From Methylobacter sp. (GTDB lineage: Bacteria; Pseudomonadota; Gammaproteobacteria; Methylococcales; Methylomonadaceae), in NCBI GenBank assembly GCA_003158415.1, contig PMJA01000131.1, positions 10,027-26,035 on the forward strand: a stretch of 16,009 nucleotides of DNA. The letters run 5' to 3'. A program made the translations under genes and the position numbers. Positions 7,044 to 16,009 of this stretch are shown here, one piece after another. The notes beneath the pieces were generated by a model that was given only the letters and a program-made list of their open reading frames with translations, made no database searches and was not told where the DNA came from. Each line of letters opens with the position of its first letter. The first letter of the stretch is position 1.

Positions 7044-8873
7044 TTATTCTACAGTAACCGATTTTGCCAAATTTCTGGGCTGGTCAACATCAGTACCCTT
7101 CAACACGGCGACATGATAGGATAACAGCTGTAATGGGATTGCATAGATAATCGGTGAAATTTCATTTTCGACTTGCGGCACTTTTACGATCTGTACATTG
7201 CCGTCAGCCGCAGAGGCTAATGTTTCATCCATAAAAACAATCAGTTGTCCGCCCCTGGCGCTCACTTCCTGTATGTTTGATTTCAATTTTTCCAGCAGGC
7301 TGTTGTTCGGCGCTACGGTAATAACCGGCATGTCTGCATCAATCAAAGCCAATGGCCCGTGCTTCAACTCACCGGCGGGATAAGCCTCGGCATGGATATA
7401 GGAAATTTCCTTTAATTTTAACGCTCCTTCCATGGCGATCGGGTAATGCGATCCTCTCCCCAGAAATAACGCATGCTGTTTTTCAGCGAATTGTTCGGCT
7501 AATATTTTGATTTCGCCGTCTAACTGCAATACTTTTTCAATATTCCCCGGCAATCGGAACAATTCCGAGGTAATTTTTTGTTCTAATTTTTCAGTTAGTT
7601 GAAAGCGTCTTCCGATAGCGATGACTAACAACATCAACGTCGCCAGTTGTGTCGTAAACGCTTTGGTCGACGCGACGCCAATTTCCGGGCCTGCACGCGT
7701 CATTAACACCAAGTCAGATTCCCTGACCAACGAACTTTCAGGCACATTACAGATCGCTAAGGAATATTTGGCGCCCAGTTTTTTAGCTTCTTGCAGCGCC
7801 GCCAGCGTATCCGCTGTTTCACCGGATTGGGAAATGGTGACTATCAGGGTATCCGCTGCTAAGACGGGGTTACGGTAGCGGAATTCACTAGCGACTTCAA
7901 TATTACAAGGGACGCGGGCGAGTTTTTCAAGCCAGTAACGCGCCACTAAGCCTGCATGATAACTGGTGCCGCAAGCTAAAATTTGCACCGATTTTATGTT
8001 ATCGAACACCTCGGAAGCATTGTGCCCGAATGAACTTTCTTGTAGGCGATTATTAACGAACCGGCCTTCCAGCGTTTGCGAAATGGCAAAAGGCTGTTCA
8101 TAAATTTCTTTCAGCATGTAATGGCGGTAATCGCCTTTATCGACCGAATCTGCTGTTAATTGGCTTTCTTTAATGGGACGGGTGACAATCTCGCCATCTC
8201 CATTATAAATGATCAGTTCATTGATGCTGATCGAAGCTATGTCGCCGTCTTCCAGAAAAATAAACCGTTGCGTAACCGGGAGCAACGCCGCCACATCCGA
8301 TGCGATAAAATATTCGCCGATACCCACGCCAATGACTAAGGGACTACCCTTGCGACACGCTATTAAGGTATCGGGTTCCGTTGTGCTCATAATGCCCAGG
8401 GCATAAGCACCCTCAAGTTTTTTTATGGTCAGCTTGACGGCGTTTAATAAACCATCAGTAGCCTGCATGGCGTGATAAATTTGATGCACAATCACTTCGG
8501 TATCGGTTTCCGACGTAAACTCGTAGCCGTTTTCTTTCAATGCGTTGCGCAGTTGTTCATGGTTTTCAATAATGCCGTTATGCACGACCGCCACCTTATC
8601 CCTGCTGAGATGCGGATGGGCATTGGCCGTGCTGGGTTTGCCGTGAGTCGCCCACCGGGTATGGGCGATACCGATATGACCGGAAACCGGATCGGCTTGT
8701 AATAATACCTCAAGGCCTATCACTTTGCCCAGTTCCCTTTTCCGGTATATCGTCCCGTCGTTGATTACTGCGAGGCCTGCTGAATCATAACCGCGATATT
8801 CCAGCCGTTTCAAGCCCTCCAGCAATATGGGCACTATATTCCGTTGCGCTATTCCACCTACAATTCCACACAT
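7044..8873 (-). CDS. glmS: Glutamine--fructose-6-phosphate aminotransferase (isomerizing)
   Basis: This cytosolic enzyme makes glucosamine-6-phosphate from fructose-6-phosphate and glutamine, the committed step to UDP-GlcNAc for peptidoglycan and lipopolysaccharide. At 609 residues it has the exact usual length. The N-terminal glutaminase starts MCGIVG with the catalytic C2, and shows TRWATHGKPS and HNGIIEN. Two SIS sugar-isomerase domains follow (ACGTSYHAG near residue 300 and LGRGSHYPIAMEGALKLKE near 470). The C-terminus SVTVE with K604 in the preceding AKS is the conserved Schiff-base tail. Its ATG overlaps the glmU stop in TAATG (one base shared), showing translational coupling. No glmS ribozyme or obvious sRNA site is seen upstream, since its leader is coding sequence of glmU. 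Confidence 0.98.
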   Translation of the reverse strand: MCGIVGGIAQRNIVPILLEGLKRLEYRGYDSAGLAVINDGTIYRKRELGKVIGLEVLLQADPVSGHIGIAHTRWATHGKPSTANAHPHLSRDKVAVVHNGIIENHEQLRNALKENGYEFTSETDTEVIVHQIYHAMQATDGLLNAVKLTIKKLEGAYALGIMSTTEPDTLIACRKGSPLVIGVGIGEYFIASDVAALLPVTQRFIFLEDGDIASISINELIIYNGDGEIVTRPIKESQLTADSVDKGDYRHYMLKEIYEQPFAISQTLEGRFVNNRLQESSFGHNASEVFDNIKSVQILACGTSYHAGLVARYWLEKLARVPCNIEVASEFRYRNPVLAADTLIVTISQSGETADTLAALQEAKKLGAKYSLAICNVPESSLVRESDLVLMTRAGPEIGVASTKAFTTQLATLMLLVIAIGRRFQLTEKLEQKITSELFRLPGNIEKVLQLDGEIKILAEQFAEKQHALFLGRGSHYPIAMEGALKLKEISYIHAEAYPAGELKHGPLALIDADMPVITVAPNNSLLEKLKSNIQEVSARGGQLIVFMDETLASAADGNVQIVKVPQVENEISPIIYAIPLQLLSYHVAVLKGTDVDQPRNLAKSVTVE

Positions 8874-10246
8874 TATGATTTTTCCTGTTTAACGGGTCGT
8901 TGCCAGCCAGTGATAGAAACCTGTTTTACCCTGCTTAAGGTCAGCTGATTCTCAGGACTGTTTCTAGTGATTGTTGACCCTGCGCCTATCGTCGCATTTT
9001 TTCCTATGGTGACCGGTGCAACTAACTGGGTATCCGAACCAATAAAAGCGCCGTCTTCAATGATCGTCCTGAATTTGTTAGCGCCATCATAATTGCAGGT
9101 AATGGTGCCTGCGCCGATATTGACATGGCTGCCCACCGTGGCATCGCCAATATAACTTAAATGGTTTATTTTACTGGCTGCTGCCACAGATGATTTTTTT
9201 ATTTCTACAAAATTGCCGATATGTACATTTTCCGCTAAAACCGTTTCCGGGCGCAGCCTTGCATAAGGCCCCACTTTACTACCCTCACCTATAACCGCAT
9301 TGTCTATGATGCAGTTAGCCAGGATTTCTACGTTGTCGCTAATAATGGAATTCTTTATATGAGTATTGGCGCCTATTTTAACGTTGTTGCCGATGCTGTT
9401 TTTGCCTTCGATGATGACATTAACATCGACGATTATATCTATCCCCAGCTGTTCTATCGTGCCTCTGAGGTCAAAACGCGCAGGATCCATTAAGGTAACG
9501 CCCTGTTCCATCAATAAATCGGCCTGTTCCCTCTGATAGACGCGCTCCAGGTGGCTGAGCTGGATGCGGTTATTGACGCCCAATACTTCATCCGCCGATT
9601 TCGGCTGGTTGGTTATGATGGTCATGCCGTCGGCCACCGCTAACTCAATCGCGTCCGTTAAATAATATTCGCCCTGGGCATTATTATTCGTTAACAGGTG
9701 CAGCCATTTTTTTAATTTTTCGCCTTGCACCGCCATGATGCCGGTATTGCCCTCCCTAATCAATTGCTCGGATGCTGACGCATCTTTTTGCTCGACAATT
9801 TTGGTAACCAATCCAGACGCATCTCTGACTATTCGCCCGTATCCCGTCGGGTCATTGAGATTGACGGTTAACAATGCAAGAGACTTATCGTTTACGTTGG
9901 CTATCAACGCTTTTACGGTACTTAGTTTTAATAAAGGCACATCCCCATAGAGAATTAACACCGTATCAGTATCGGTAATTTGGTCGCTAACTTGCTGCAC
10001 AGCATGACCCGTGCCTAACTGCTGTTTTTGTTCTATCCAGGCGGCGTCCAAATCCTTTAAGGTGTCCCTCACCAAGTCCGCGCCATGACCATAAACTATT
10101 TTAATAGTATTATAATCAAGCTGGCGGCTCATGTCATAAACATGTTGCAATAGCGGCCTGTTGGCGATTTTGTGTAAAATTTTGGGCAGTTCGGAGCGCA
10201 TACGCGTGCCTTTACCGGCTGCAAGAATAATGGTCGTAATTTTCAT
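8873..10246 (-). CDS. glmU: Bifunctional N-acetylglucosamine-1-phosphate uridyltransferase / glucosamine-1-phosphate acetyltransferase
   Basis: GlmU acetylates glucosamine-1-phosphate and then joins it to UTP, giving UDP-GlcNAc. The N-terminal nucleotidyltransferase has LAAGKGTRM (8-16) and the PK pair at 21-22. YGDVPLL carries the metal-binding aspartate. The C-terminal left-handed beta-helix shows repeated hexapeptides (IGNNVKIGANTHIKNS, YIGDATVGSHVNIGAGT) and the acetyltransferase residues in INHLSYIGDA (histidine) and CNYDGANKFRT. The length of 457 is normal. The ATG at 10244-10246 follows an AGGA ribosome site. It is followed without a gap by glmS. The atp operon terminator hairpin ends only 18 bases upstream, so glmU expression depends either on read-through or on a promoter overlapping that hairpin. 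Confidence 0.98.
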   Translation of the reverse strand: MKITTIILAAGKGTRMRSELPKILHKIANRPLLQHVYDMSRQLDYNTIKIVYGHGADLVRDTLKDLDAAWIEQKQQLGTGHAVQQVSDQITDTDTVLILYGDVPLLKLSTVKALIANVNDKSLALLTVNLNDPTGYGRIVRDASGLVTKIVEQKDASASEQLIREGNTGIMAVQGEKLKKWLHLLTNNNAQGEYYLTDAIELAVADGMTIITNQPKSADEVLGVNNRIQLSHLERVYQREQADLLMEQGVTLMDPARFDLRGTIEQLGIDIIVDVNVIIEGKNSIGNNVKIGANTHIKNSIISDNVEILANCIIDNAVIGEGSKVGPYARLRPETVLAENVHIGNFVEIKKSSVAAASKINHLSYIGDATVGSHVNIGAGTITCNYDGANKFRTIIEDGAFIGSDTQLVAPVTIGKNATIGAGSTITRNSPENQLTLSRVKQVSITGWQRPVKQEKS

Positions 10247-10264
10247 TTCAAATCCTGTTAAACC

Positions 10265-10303
10265 AAAAAAGCCCGATAGCGTGATACGTTATCGGGCTTT
10301 TTT
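10265..10303 (-). terminator. Symmetrical intrinsic terminator after the atp operon
   Basis: AAAAAAGCCCGATA (10265-10278) is the exact complement of TATCGGGCTTTTTT (10290-10303). The stem continues through a G-U pair and CGT/ACG (10280-10282 with 10286-10288) to a 3-base loop, with T runs at the exit in either direction. It sits 54 bases past the atpC stop and is expected to end most atp transcripts. It is structurally able to work on both strands, although no convergent plus-strand gene exists here. Confidence 0.92.
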
Positions 10304-10307
10304 GAAA

Positions 10308-10337
10308 ATTGTAAAGACGCGTTCATCCCAGTTGCAA
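10308..10337 (-). promoter_or_regulatory. Candidate glmU-glmS promoter overlapping the atp terminator
   Basis: On the minus strand TTGCAA (10332-10337, four of six consensus bases) and TACAAT (10308-10313, five of six) are 18 bp apart. A start about seven bases on, near 10301, would fall within the A/T arm of the terminator hairpin. Based on consensus match alone. Confidence 0.4.
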
Positions 10338-10356
10338 CAAGCGCGGCTCTTTCTTG

Positions 10357-10779
10357 TTATCCACCACGCTTTCTAAGTCTGTCCAGGGTTCTTAATTGCA
10401 TAACAGCTTGGGCCAATTGCGCCTGAGCCGTTGCGTAATCAATTTTACCCGATTTGTCTGCCAGCGCTTCTTCCGCTTTCGCCTTAGCATCCAATGCAGC
10501 GGCTTCATCAATATCTTTCGCTCTAATCGCCGTATCAGCCAAAATGGTGACCAAATGCGGTTGCACCTCTAAGAGTCCGCCTGAGATATAGAACGGATAA
10601 CTTTCGTCAGCGCTGACTTTTACCCGAACTTCCCCCGCATTAAGTTTTGTTATTAACGGTGCATGTCGGGGCGAAATACCCACTTCGCCCAATTCAGCGG
10701 GGGCGAAAACCATTTCCGCCAACCCGGAGAATATCTCCTTTTCTGCACTCACGATGTCTACATGTACGGTCATGGTCAT
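10357..10779 (-). CDS. atpC: ATP synthase F1 epsilon subunit
   Basis: The epsilon subunit is part of the F1 central stalk, coupling rotation to catalysis and inhibiting ATP hydrolysis. The 140 residues comprise an N-terminal beta-sandwich ([56 protein letters not shown]) and a C-terminal helical pair ([10 protein letters not shown] to [17 protein letters not shown]), so the regulatory helices are present. The first ATG (10777-10779) is preferred over the one two codons later because AGGTGA lies at the proper spacing. It is the last gene of the operon, 52 bases after atpD, with a strong hairpin in that gap and a terminator downstream. Confidence 0.97.
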   Translation of the reverse strand: MTMTVHVDIVSAEKEIFSGLAEMVFAPAELGEVGISPRHAPLITKLNAGEVRVKVSADESYPFYISGGLLEVQPHLVTILADTAIRAKDIDEAAALDAKAKAEEALADKSGKIDYATAQAQLAQAVMQLRTLDRLRKRGG

Positions 10780-10800
10780 TTTTTCACCTGTTTCAATCTC

Positions 10801-10822
10801 CTCCCTGCCGTCAGGCAGGGAG
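10801..10822. other. Perfect hairpin between atpD and atpC
   Basis: CTCCCTGCC (10801-10809) and GGCAGGGAG (10814-10822) form a 9-bp GC-rich stem over a 4-base loop. On the mRNA it starts just after the atpD stop and ends 21 bases before the atpC start. No T run follows it, so it is not an intrinsic terminator. It may stabilise or define mRNA ends and tune the epsilon to beta ratio. Confidence 0.75.
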
Positions 10823-10831
10823 AAACATACC

Positions 10832-12235
<1,404 letters not shown>

Positions 12236-12244
12236 TCATTTTGC

Positions 12245-13108
12245 TTAAACGGCTGCGGCGCCGGCAACAATTTCTGAAATTTCCTGAGTGATAGCGGCCT
12301 GTCTGGCTTTGTTGTAAATCAGTTGCAACTCACTGATAAGATTGCCGGCATTATCTGAAGCGCTCTTCATGGCCACCATTCTAGCGGCCTGTTCGCAGGC
12401 ATTATTTTCAACCAGACCCTGGTAAACTTTGGATTCGATAAATCGATTTAACAGATGATCCAAAACTTCTTTAGCATCGGGTTCGTAAATATAATCCCAA
12501 TGGCCACTCAGCTTTTCGTCAAGCTCACAAGCCACGACCGGCAGTAACTGTTCAACCGTAGGCCGTTGCGTCATGGTGTTCACGAACTCATTGCTAACTA
12601 CAAACAATTGATCAATACGCCCGGCTTCATAAGCATCCAGCATGATTTTTATGACGCCGACGATGTCATTCAGGTGTGGAGCGTCACCCAATTTAACAAC
12701 CTGACCGACTAAATTGACTTTCAGATTACTAAAAAATCCGGCAGCTTTGGTGCCGATGGTACAAATATCGACCTCAATATTGGCGTTGTCCCACTGTATT
12801 AAATGGGTTAGCGTCTTTCTGAACAAGTTTGAATTCAGTCCGCCGCACAAACCTCTATCGGAGCTTACCACGATAACCCCCACCCGCTTAACATCGCGCG
12901 CAACCAGATAGCTGTGCTTATACTCTGGATTAGCCTGAGCCAAATGCTTAATAATGCGGCCTATTTTTATAGAATAGGGCCGCGTTGCCTGCATTCTGTC
13001 TTTTGTTTTACGCATTTTACTCGCAGCAACCATCTCCATTGCGCGAGTAATCTTTTGAGTATTCTTGATACTCGCAATCTTTGTGCGTATTTCTTTACCA
13101 ACAGCCAT
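12245..13108 (-). CDS. atpG: ATP synthase F1 gamma subunit
   Basis: Gamma is the rotating central shaft linking the c-ring to the alpha-beta hexamer. The 287-residue protein has the conserved N-terminal helix ([20 protein letters not shown], then MVAASKMRK), the [12 protein letters not shown] loop in the middle domain, and the conserved C-terminal helix ([18 protein letters not shown]) that sits in the F1 bore. The ATG is preceded by AAGGG and lies 12 bases after the atpA stop. Length and motifs are those of bacterial gamma, without the extra regulatory insert of chloroplast forms. Confidence 0.98.
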   Translation of the reverse strand: MAVGKEIRTKIASIKNTQKITRAMEMVAASKMRKTKDRMQATRPYSIKIGRIIKHLAQANPEYKHSYLVARDVKRVGVIVVSSDRGLCGGLNSNLFRKTLTHLIQWDNANIEVDICTIGTKAAGFFSNLKVNLVGQVVKLGDAPHLNDIVGVIKIMLDAYEAGRIDQLFVVSNEFVNTMTQRPTVEQLLPVVACELDEKLSGHWDYIYEPDAKEVLDHLLNRFIESKVYQGLVENNACEQAARMVAMKSASDNAGNLISELQLIYNKARQAAITQEISEIVAGAAAV

Positions 13109-13120
13109 GTGAAGACCCTT

Positions 13121-14662
13121 TTACCAACTATGAGTTTTAATGAAAGTTTCAATAGCAGTTCTTATTCCACTGCTGATTTCATTACTAAAATCGCCAGTTG
13201 CATTAATGTTGTTCATTAATTCAGAATGCTCTGATTTCATATACAACTGTAAAGCAGCTTCAAAATCGAGTACCTTGTTCACTTCGATATTATCAAGGAA
13301 ACCTTCATTAGCAGCAAACAACGAAACAGCCATTTGCGCGACTGACATCGGCGAATATTGATTTTGCTTCATTAATTCGGTGACGCGTTGTCCACGTTCA
13401 ATCTGCTTGCGGGTGCTTTCATCCAAGTCCGAAGCGAACTGTGCAAAAGCCGCCAACTCGCGGTATTGCGCCAAATCCAGACGGGTGCCGCCGCCTAATT
13501 TTTTGATAATCTTAGTCTGAGCCGCGCCGCCCACCCGGGATACCGATAAACCGGCGTTTACAGCCGGGCGGATGCCTGAGTTGAACAGGTTGCTTTCAAG
13601 GAAAATCTGGCCGTCGGTAATGGAGATCACGTTAGTCGGTACGAAAGCCGATACGTCGCCGCCCTGGGTTTCAATAATCGGCAGCGCGGTCAATGACCCC
13701 GTTTTGCCTTTTACTCTGCCGTCCGTCAGTTTTTCGACTTCGGCCGCATTGATACGGGAGGCTCTTTCCAGCAAACGCGAATGCAGATAAAACACGTCGC
13801 CCGGATAGGCTTCACGGCCCGGCGGACGACGCAACAATAACGAAACTTGGCGATAAGCCCAGGCTTGTTTGGTCAAATCATCATAAATAATCAGCGCATC
13901 TTCACCACGATCCCTGAAGAACTCGCCCATTGAACAGCCGGTATAGGGCGCAATAAATTGCATAGCTGCTGATTCAGACGCAGATGCGACCACAACTATC
14001 GTATGTGCCATGGCGCCATGTTCTTCCAGCTTGCGAACCACGTTGGCAACTGATGACCGTTTTTGACCGATAGCCACATAGATACACTTTATACCTGTGT
14101 TTTTTTGATTAATGATGGCGTCAATTGCAATCGCCGTTTTACCGGTTTGCCTGTCGCCAATAATCAATTCCCGCTGTCCGCGACCAATCGGGATCATTGC
14201 ATCAATAGATTTCAGCCCGATTTGAACCGGCTGATCAACAGATTGACGGGCAATTACACCCGGTGCTATTTTTTCAATGGGAGCTGTTTCGGTGGTATTA
14301 ATAGCGCCTTTACCGTCGATAGGATTACCCAGCGCGTCAACAACGCGGCCCAGTAATGCTTCACCGACCGGCACTTCTAAAATTTTTCCGGTACACTTTA
14401 CGACATCGCCCTCGGTAATGTGCTGATATGAACCTAATACCACCACACCGACTGAGTCTCTTTCAAGGTTAAGCGCCATGCCAAAGGTATTGCCGGGGAA
14501 CTCAAGCATCTCGCCTTGCATAGCTTCAGAAAGACCATGTACTCTTACAATACCGTCAGTCACACTGACTACGGTACCTTCTGTATGCGCTTCGGCACTC
14601 AGGTCGAAGTTTTCGATCTTCTTTTTAATCAGATCACTTATTTCAGATGGGTTTAATTGCAT
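13121..14662 (-). CDS. atpA: ATP synthase F1 alpha subunit
   Basis: Alpha alternates with beta in the F1 hexamer, binds non-catalytic nucleotide and supplies the arginine finger. The 513 residues include the P-loop GDRQTGKT (169-176), the segment [14 protein letters not shown] (259-272), [16 protein letters not shown] (276-291) and R376 in SVSRVGG, the same number as the E. coli catalytic arginine. The N-terminal [16 protein letters not shown] helix is the docking site for delta. The gene lies 21 bases after atpH and 12 before atpG. Confidence 0.99.
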   Translation of the reverse strand: MQLNPSEISDLIKKKIENFDLSAEAHTEGTVVSVTDGIVRVHGLSEAMQGEMLEFPGNTFGMALNLERDSVGVVVLGSYQHITEGDVVKCTGKILEVPVGEALLGRVVDALGNPIDGKGAINTTETAPIEKIAPGVIARQSVDQPVQIGLKSIDAMIPIGRGQRELIIGDRQTGKTAIAIDAIINQKNTGIKCIYVAIGQKRSSVANVVRKLEEHGAMAHTIVVVASASESAAMQFIAPYTGCSMGEFFRDRGEDALIIYDDLTKQAWAYRQVSLLLRRPPGREAYPGDVFYLHSRLLERASRINAAEVEKLTDGRVKGKTGSLTALPIIETQGGDVSAFVPTNVISITDGQIFLESNLFNSGIRPAVNAGLSVSRVGGAAQTKIIKKLGGGTRLDLAQYRELAAFAQFASDLDESTRKQIERGQRVTELMKQNQYSPMSVAQMAVSLFAANEGFLDNIEVNKVLDFEAALQLYMKSEHSELMNNINATGDFSNEISSGIRTAIETFIKTHSW

Positions 14663-14683
14663 GTTCTTTTTCTCACTCTAAAG

Positions 14684-15214
14684 TTAGAGCCTTTTTGCTA
14701 GTTGTTGAAGCCGGCCTCTAATAGATCCGTCAATGACTCTGTCGCCCGCGCGTACGAGAACGCCACCAATTAATGACTTATCCACGGTTACATTCATATG
14801 GATTTTTTTGCCCAGATTCTTTTCCAGGGTTGCCGCCAAGGTTTGCTTTGCCTCTTTGGATAAGGCGTAAGCCGTTAATACCTCAACCTCGACATAACCC
14901 TCGTCTTCCGCTTTATAAGCTTCGAAAAGCCTTGCAATGGAAGGCACTAAGCTGAGCCGGTTGTTATGAACCAGTAAATTTAGAAAATTTTCATTCTCGT
15001 CATTAACGTGCCCCTGGCAAATATCCAGCATCAGCGCAGATAACCTTTCTTTGTTAACTTTGGGATTATCGACGACAACAGAAATGTCTTCATTTTTTAA
15101 GACAGCCGACATAAACGCCAAGCTCTTAGACCACATTGTGGTCGAATGAGTTTCCTTGGCCCGTTTAAACACCGCTGCTGCGTAAGGCCTTGCTAAGGTT
15201 GCCAGTTCGCTCAT
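14684..15214 (-). CDS. atpH: ATP synthase F1 delta subunit
   Basis: Delta joins the top of F1 to the b-subunit dimer, forming part of the stator. The 176-residue protein starts LATLARPYAAAVFKRA, the conserved first helix, and has the C-terminal signature of the family, SLIGGVLVRAGDRVIDGSIRGRL, in two adjoining parts near residues 143-168. The start ATG (15212-15214) lies eight bases after the atpF stop, and an AGG purine stretch overlapping that stop serves as ribosome site, suggesting coupled translation with atpF. Confidence 0.96.
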   Translation of the reverse strand: MSELATLARPYAAAVFKRAKETHSTTMWSKSLAFMSAVLKNEDISVVVDNPKVNKERLSALMLDICQGHVNDENENFLNLLVHNNRLSLVPSIARLFEAYKAEDEGYVEVEVLTAYALSKEAKQTLAATLEKNLGKKIHMNVTVDKSLIGGVLVRAGDRVIDGSIRGRLQQLAKRL

Positions 15215-15222
15215 TATGCCGC

Positions 15223-15696
15223 CTATCCTAATTGTTTAGAGACTTTGCTGATAATGTCCTGATGCTTGGCTTTATCAATTTCCGCGCCCAGAATCTGCTC
15301 TGCCGCACTTAACGCTAAATCAGCCACTTCCTGACGCAAACCTTCTTTAGCCTGCTGTATTTCCTGCTCAATTTGCGCTTTTGCTGCAACAATCAAACGC
15401 TCGCCTTCTTTTTTGGCGGTGTCTTTTGATTCTTCTATCAGTTCATTAGCGCGCTTTTGAGCCAGGGTAACAATCTCTGACGATTGTTCTTTAGCTTCTT
15501 TTATAACGCCCTTGGCTTTTTTCTCAGCCAACAGAATTTCTTCCTGACCTTTTTCAGCAGCCGCCAAACCATCGGCAATTTTCTTTTTACGTTCTTCTAA
15601 AGAGTCAAATAAAGGCGGCCAAATGTACTTCATGGTAAACCATACCAGAAGTGCAAAGGTAATCATTTGCCCAATCAGAGTAGCATTGATACTCAC
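15223..15696 (-). CDS. atpF: ATP synthase Fo b subunit (GTG start)
   Basis: The b subunit dimer is the peripheral stalk, holding alpha, beta and delta against rotation. A single membrane helix spans about residues 7-26 (LIGQMITFALLVWFTMKYIW), followed by PPLFDSLEERKKKIADGL and a long charged coiled coil to the C-terminus. The total of 157 residues is normal. The start codon at 15694-15696 is GTG, supported by AGAGGA seven bases upstream and by the N-terminus MSINATLIGQ, which matches bacterial b subunits. It follows atpE by 39 bases and precedes atpH by eight. Only one b gene is seen. Confidence 0.97.
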   Translation of the reverse strand: MSINATLIGQMITFALLVWFTMKYIWPPLFDSLEERKKKIADGLAAAEKGQEEILLAEKKAKGVIKEAKEQSSEIVTLAQKRANELIEESKDTAKKEGERLIVAAKAQIEQEIQQAKEGLRQEVADLALSAAEQILGAEIDKAKHQDIISKVSKQLG

Positions 15697-15735
15697 GATG
15701 CGATCCTCTTGTTGCTGTTAAACACGATTGTGCAA

Positions 15736-16009
<274 letters not shown>

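Overview
The window (16,009 bp) is ordinary gammaproteobacterial chromosome, dominated by a long minus-strand block of core metabolism. Organism: the F1Fo ATP synthase order, the neighbouring glmU-glmS pair, and protein sequences such as the c subunit ending [10 protein letters not shown] point to Gammaproteobacteria. A Methylococcales-type (methanotroph) relative is my best guess from protein style alone; this is inference, and no methane-oxidation gene is present.

Layout from left to right. 1-575 (minus): N-terminal part of rmuC, cut by the window edge. 579-1859 (minus): hemL for tetrapyrrole synthesis, three bases upstream of rmuC. 1959-2495 (plus): cobO/btuR corrinoid adenosyltransferase, divergent from hemL. 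2721-4250 (plus): a carbohydrate-porin-type (OprB-like) outer-membrane protein with a structured leader. 4300-5148: a small accessory patch made of a short minus-strand remnant that resembles the C-terminus of a type I restriction methylase (HsdM), followed by a FitA/FitB-like (VapBC class) toxin-antitoxin pair on the plus strand. 5225-6232 (minus): moaA. 6240-6971 (minus): a DUF2959-type protein of unknown function. 7044-8873 and 8873-10246 (minus): glmS and glmU, overlapping by one base. 10265-10303: a strong symmetrical hairpin terminator. 10357-16009 (minus): atpC, atpD, atpG, atpA, atpH, atpF and the 3' part of atpE, i.e. the ATP synthase operon read right to left; atpB and atpI would lie beyond the right edge.

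How the genes work together: atpE and atpF belong to the membrane Fo sector, and atpH, A, G, D and C encode F1 subunits delta, alpha, gamma, beta and epsilon. glmS and glmU carry out the first and the last two steps of UDP-GlcNAc synthesis. hemL and cobO serve tetrapyrrole and corrinoid cofactors, and moaA starts molybdenum cofactor synthesis.

I find no wholly new system. The points most worth a second look are: a possible glmU promoter whose transcript would begin inside the atp terminator hairpin; a perfect hairpin between atpD and atpC; the DUF2959 protein without a lipobox beside moaA; and the HsdM-like remnant with the toxin-antitoxin pair and its tandem repeat. No rRNA, tRNA, CRISPR array, insertion sequence or riboswitch was recognised.
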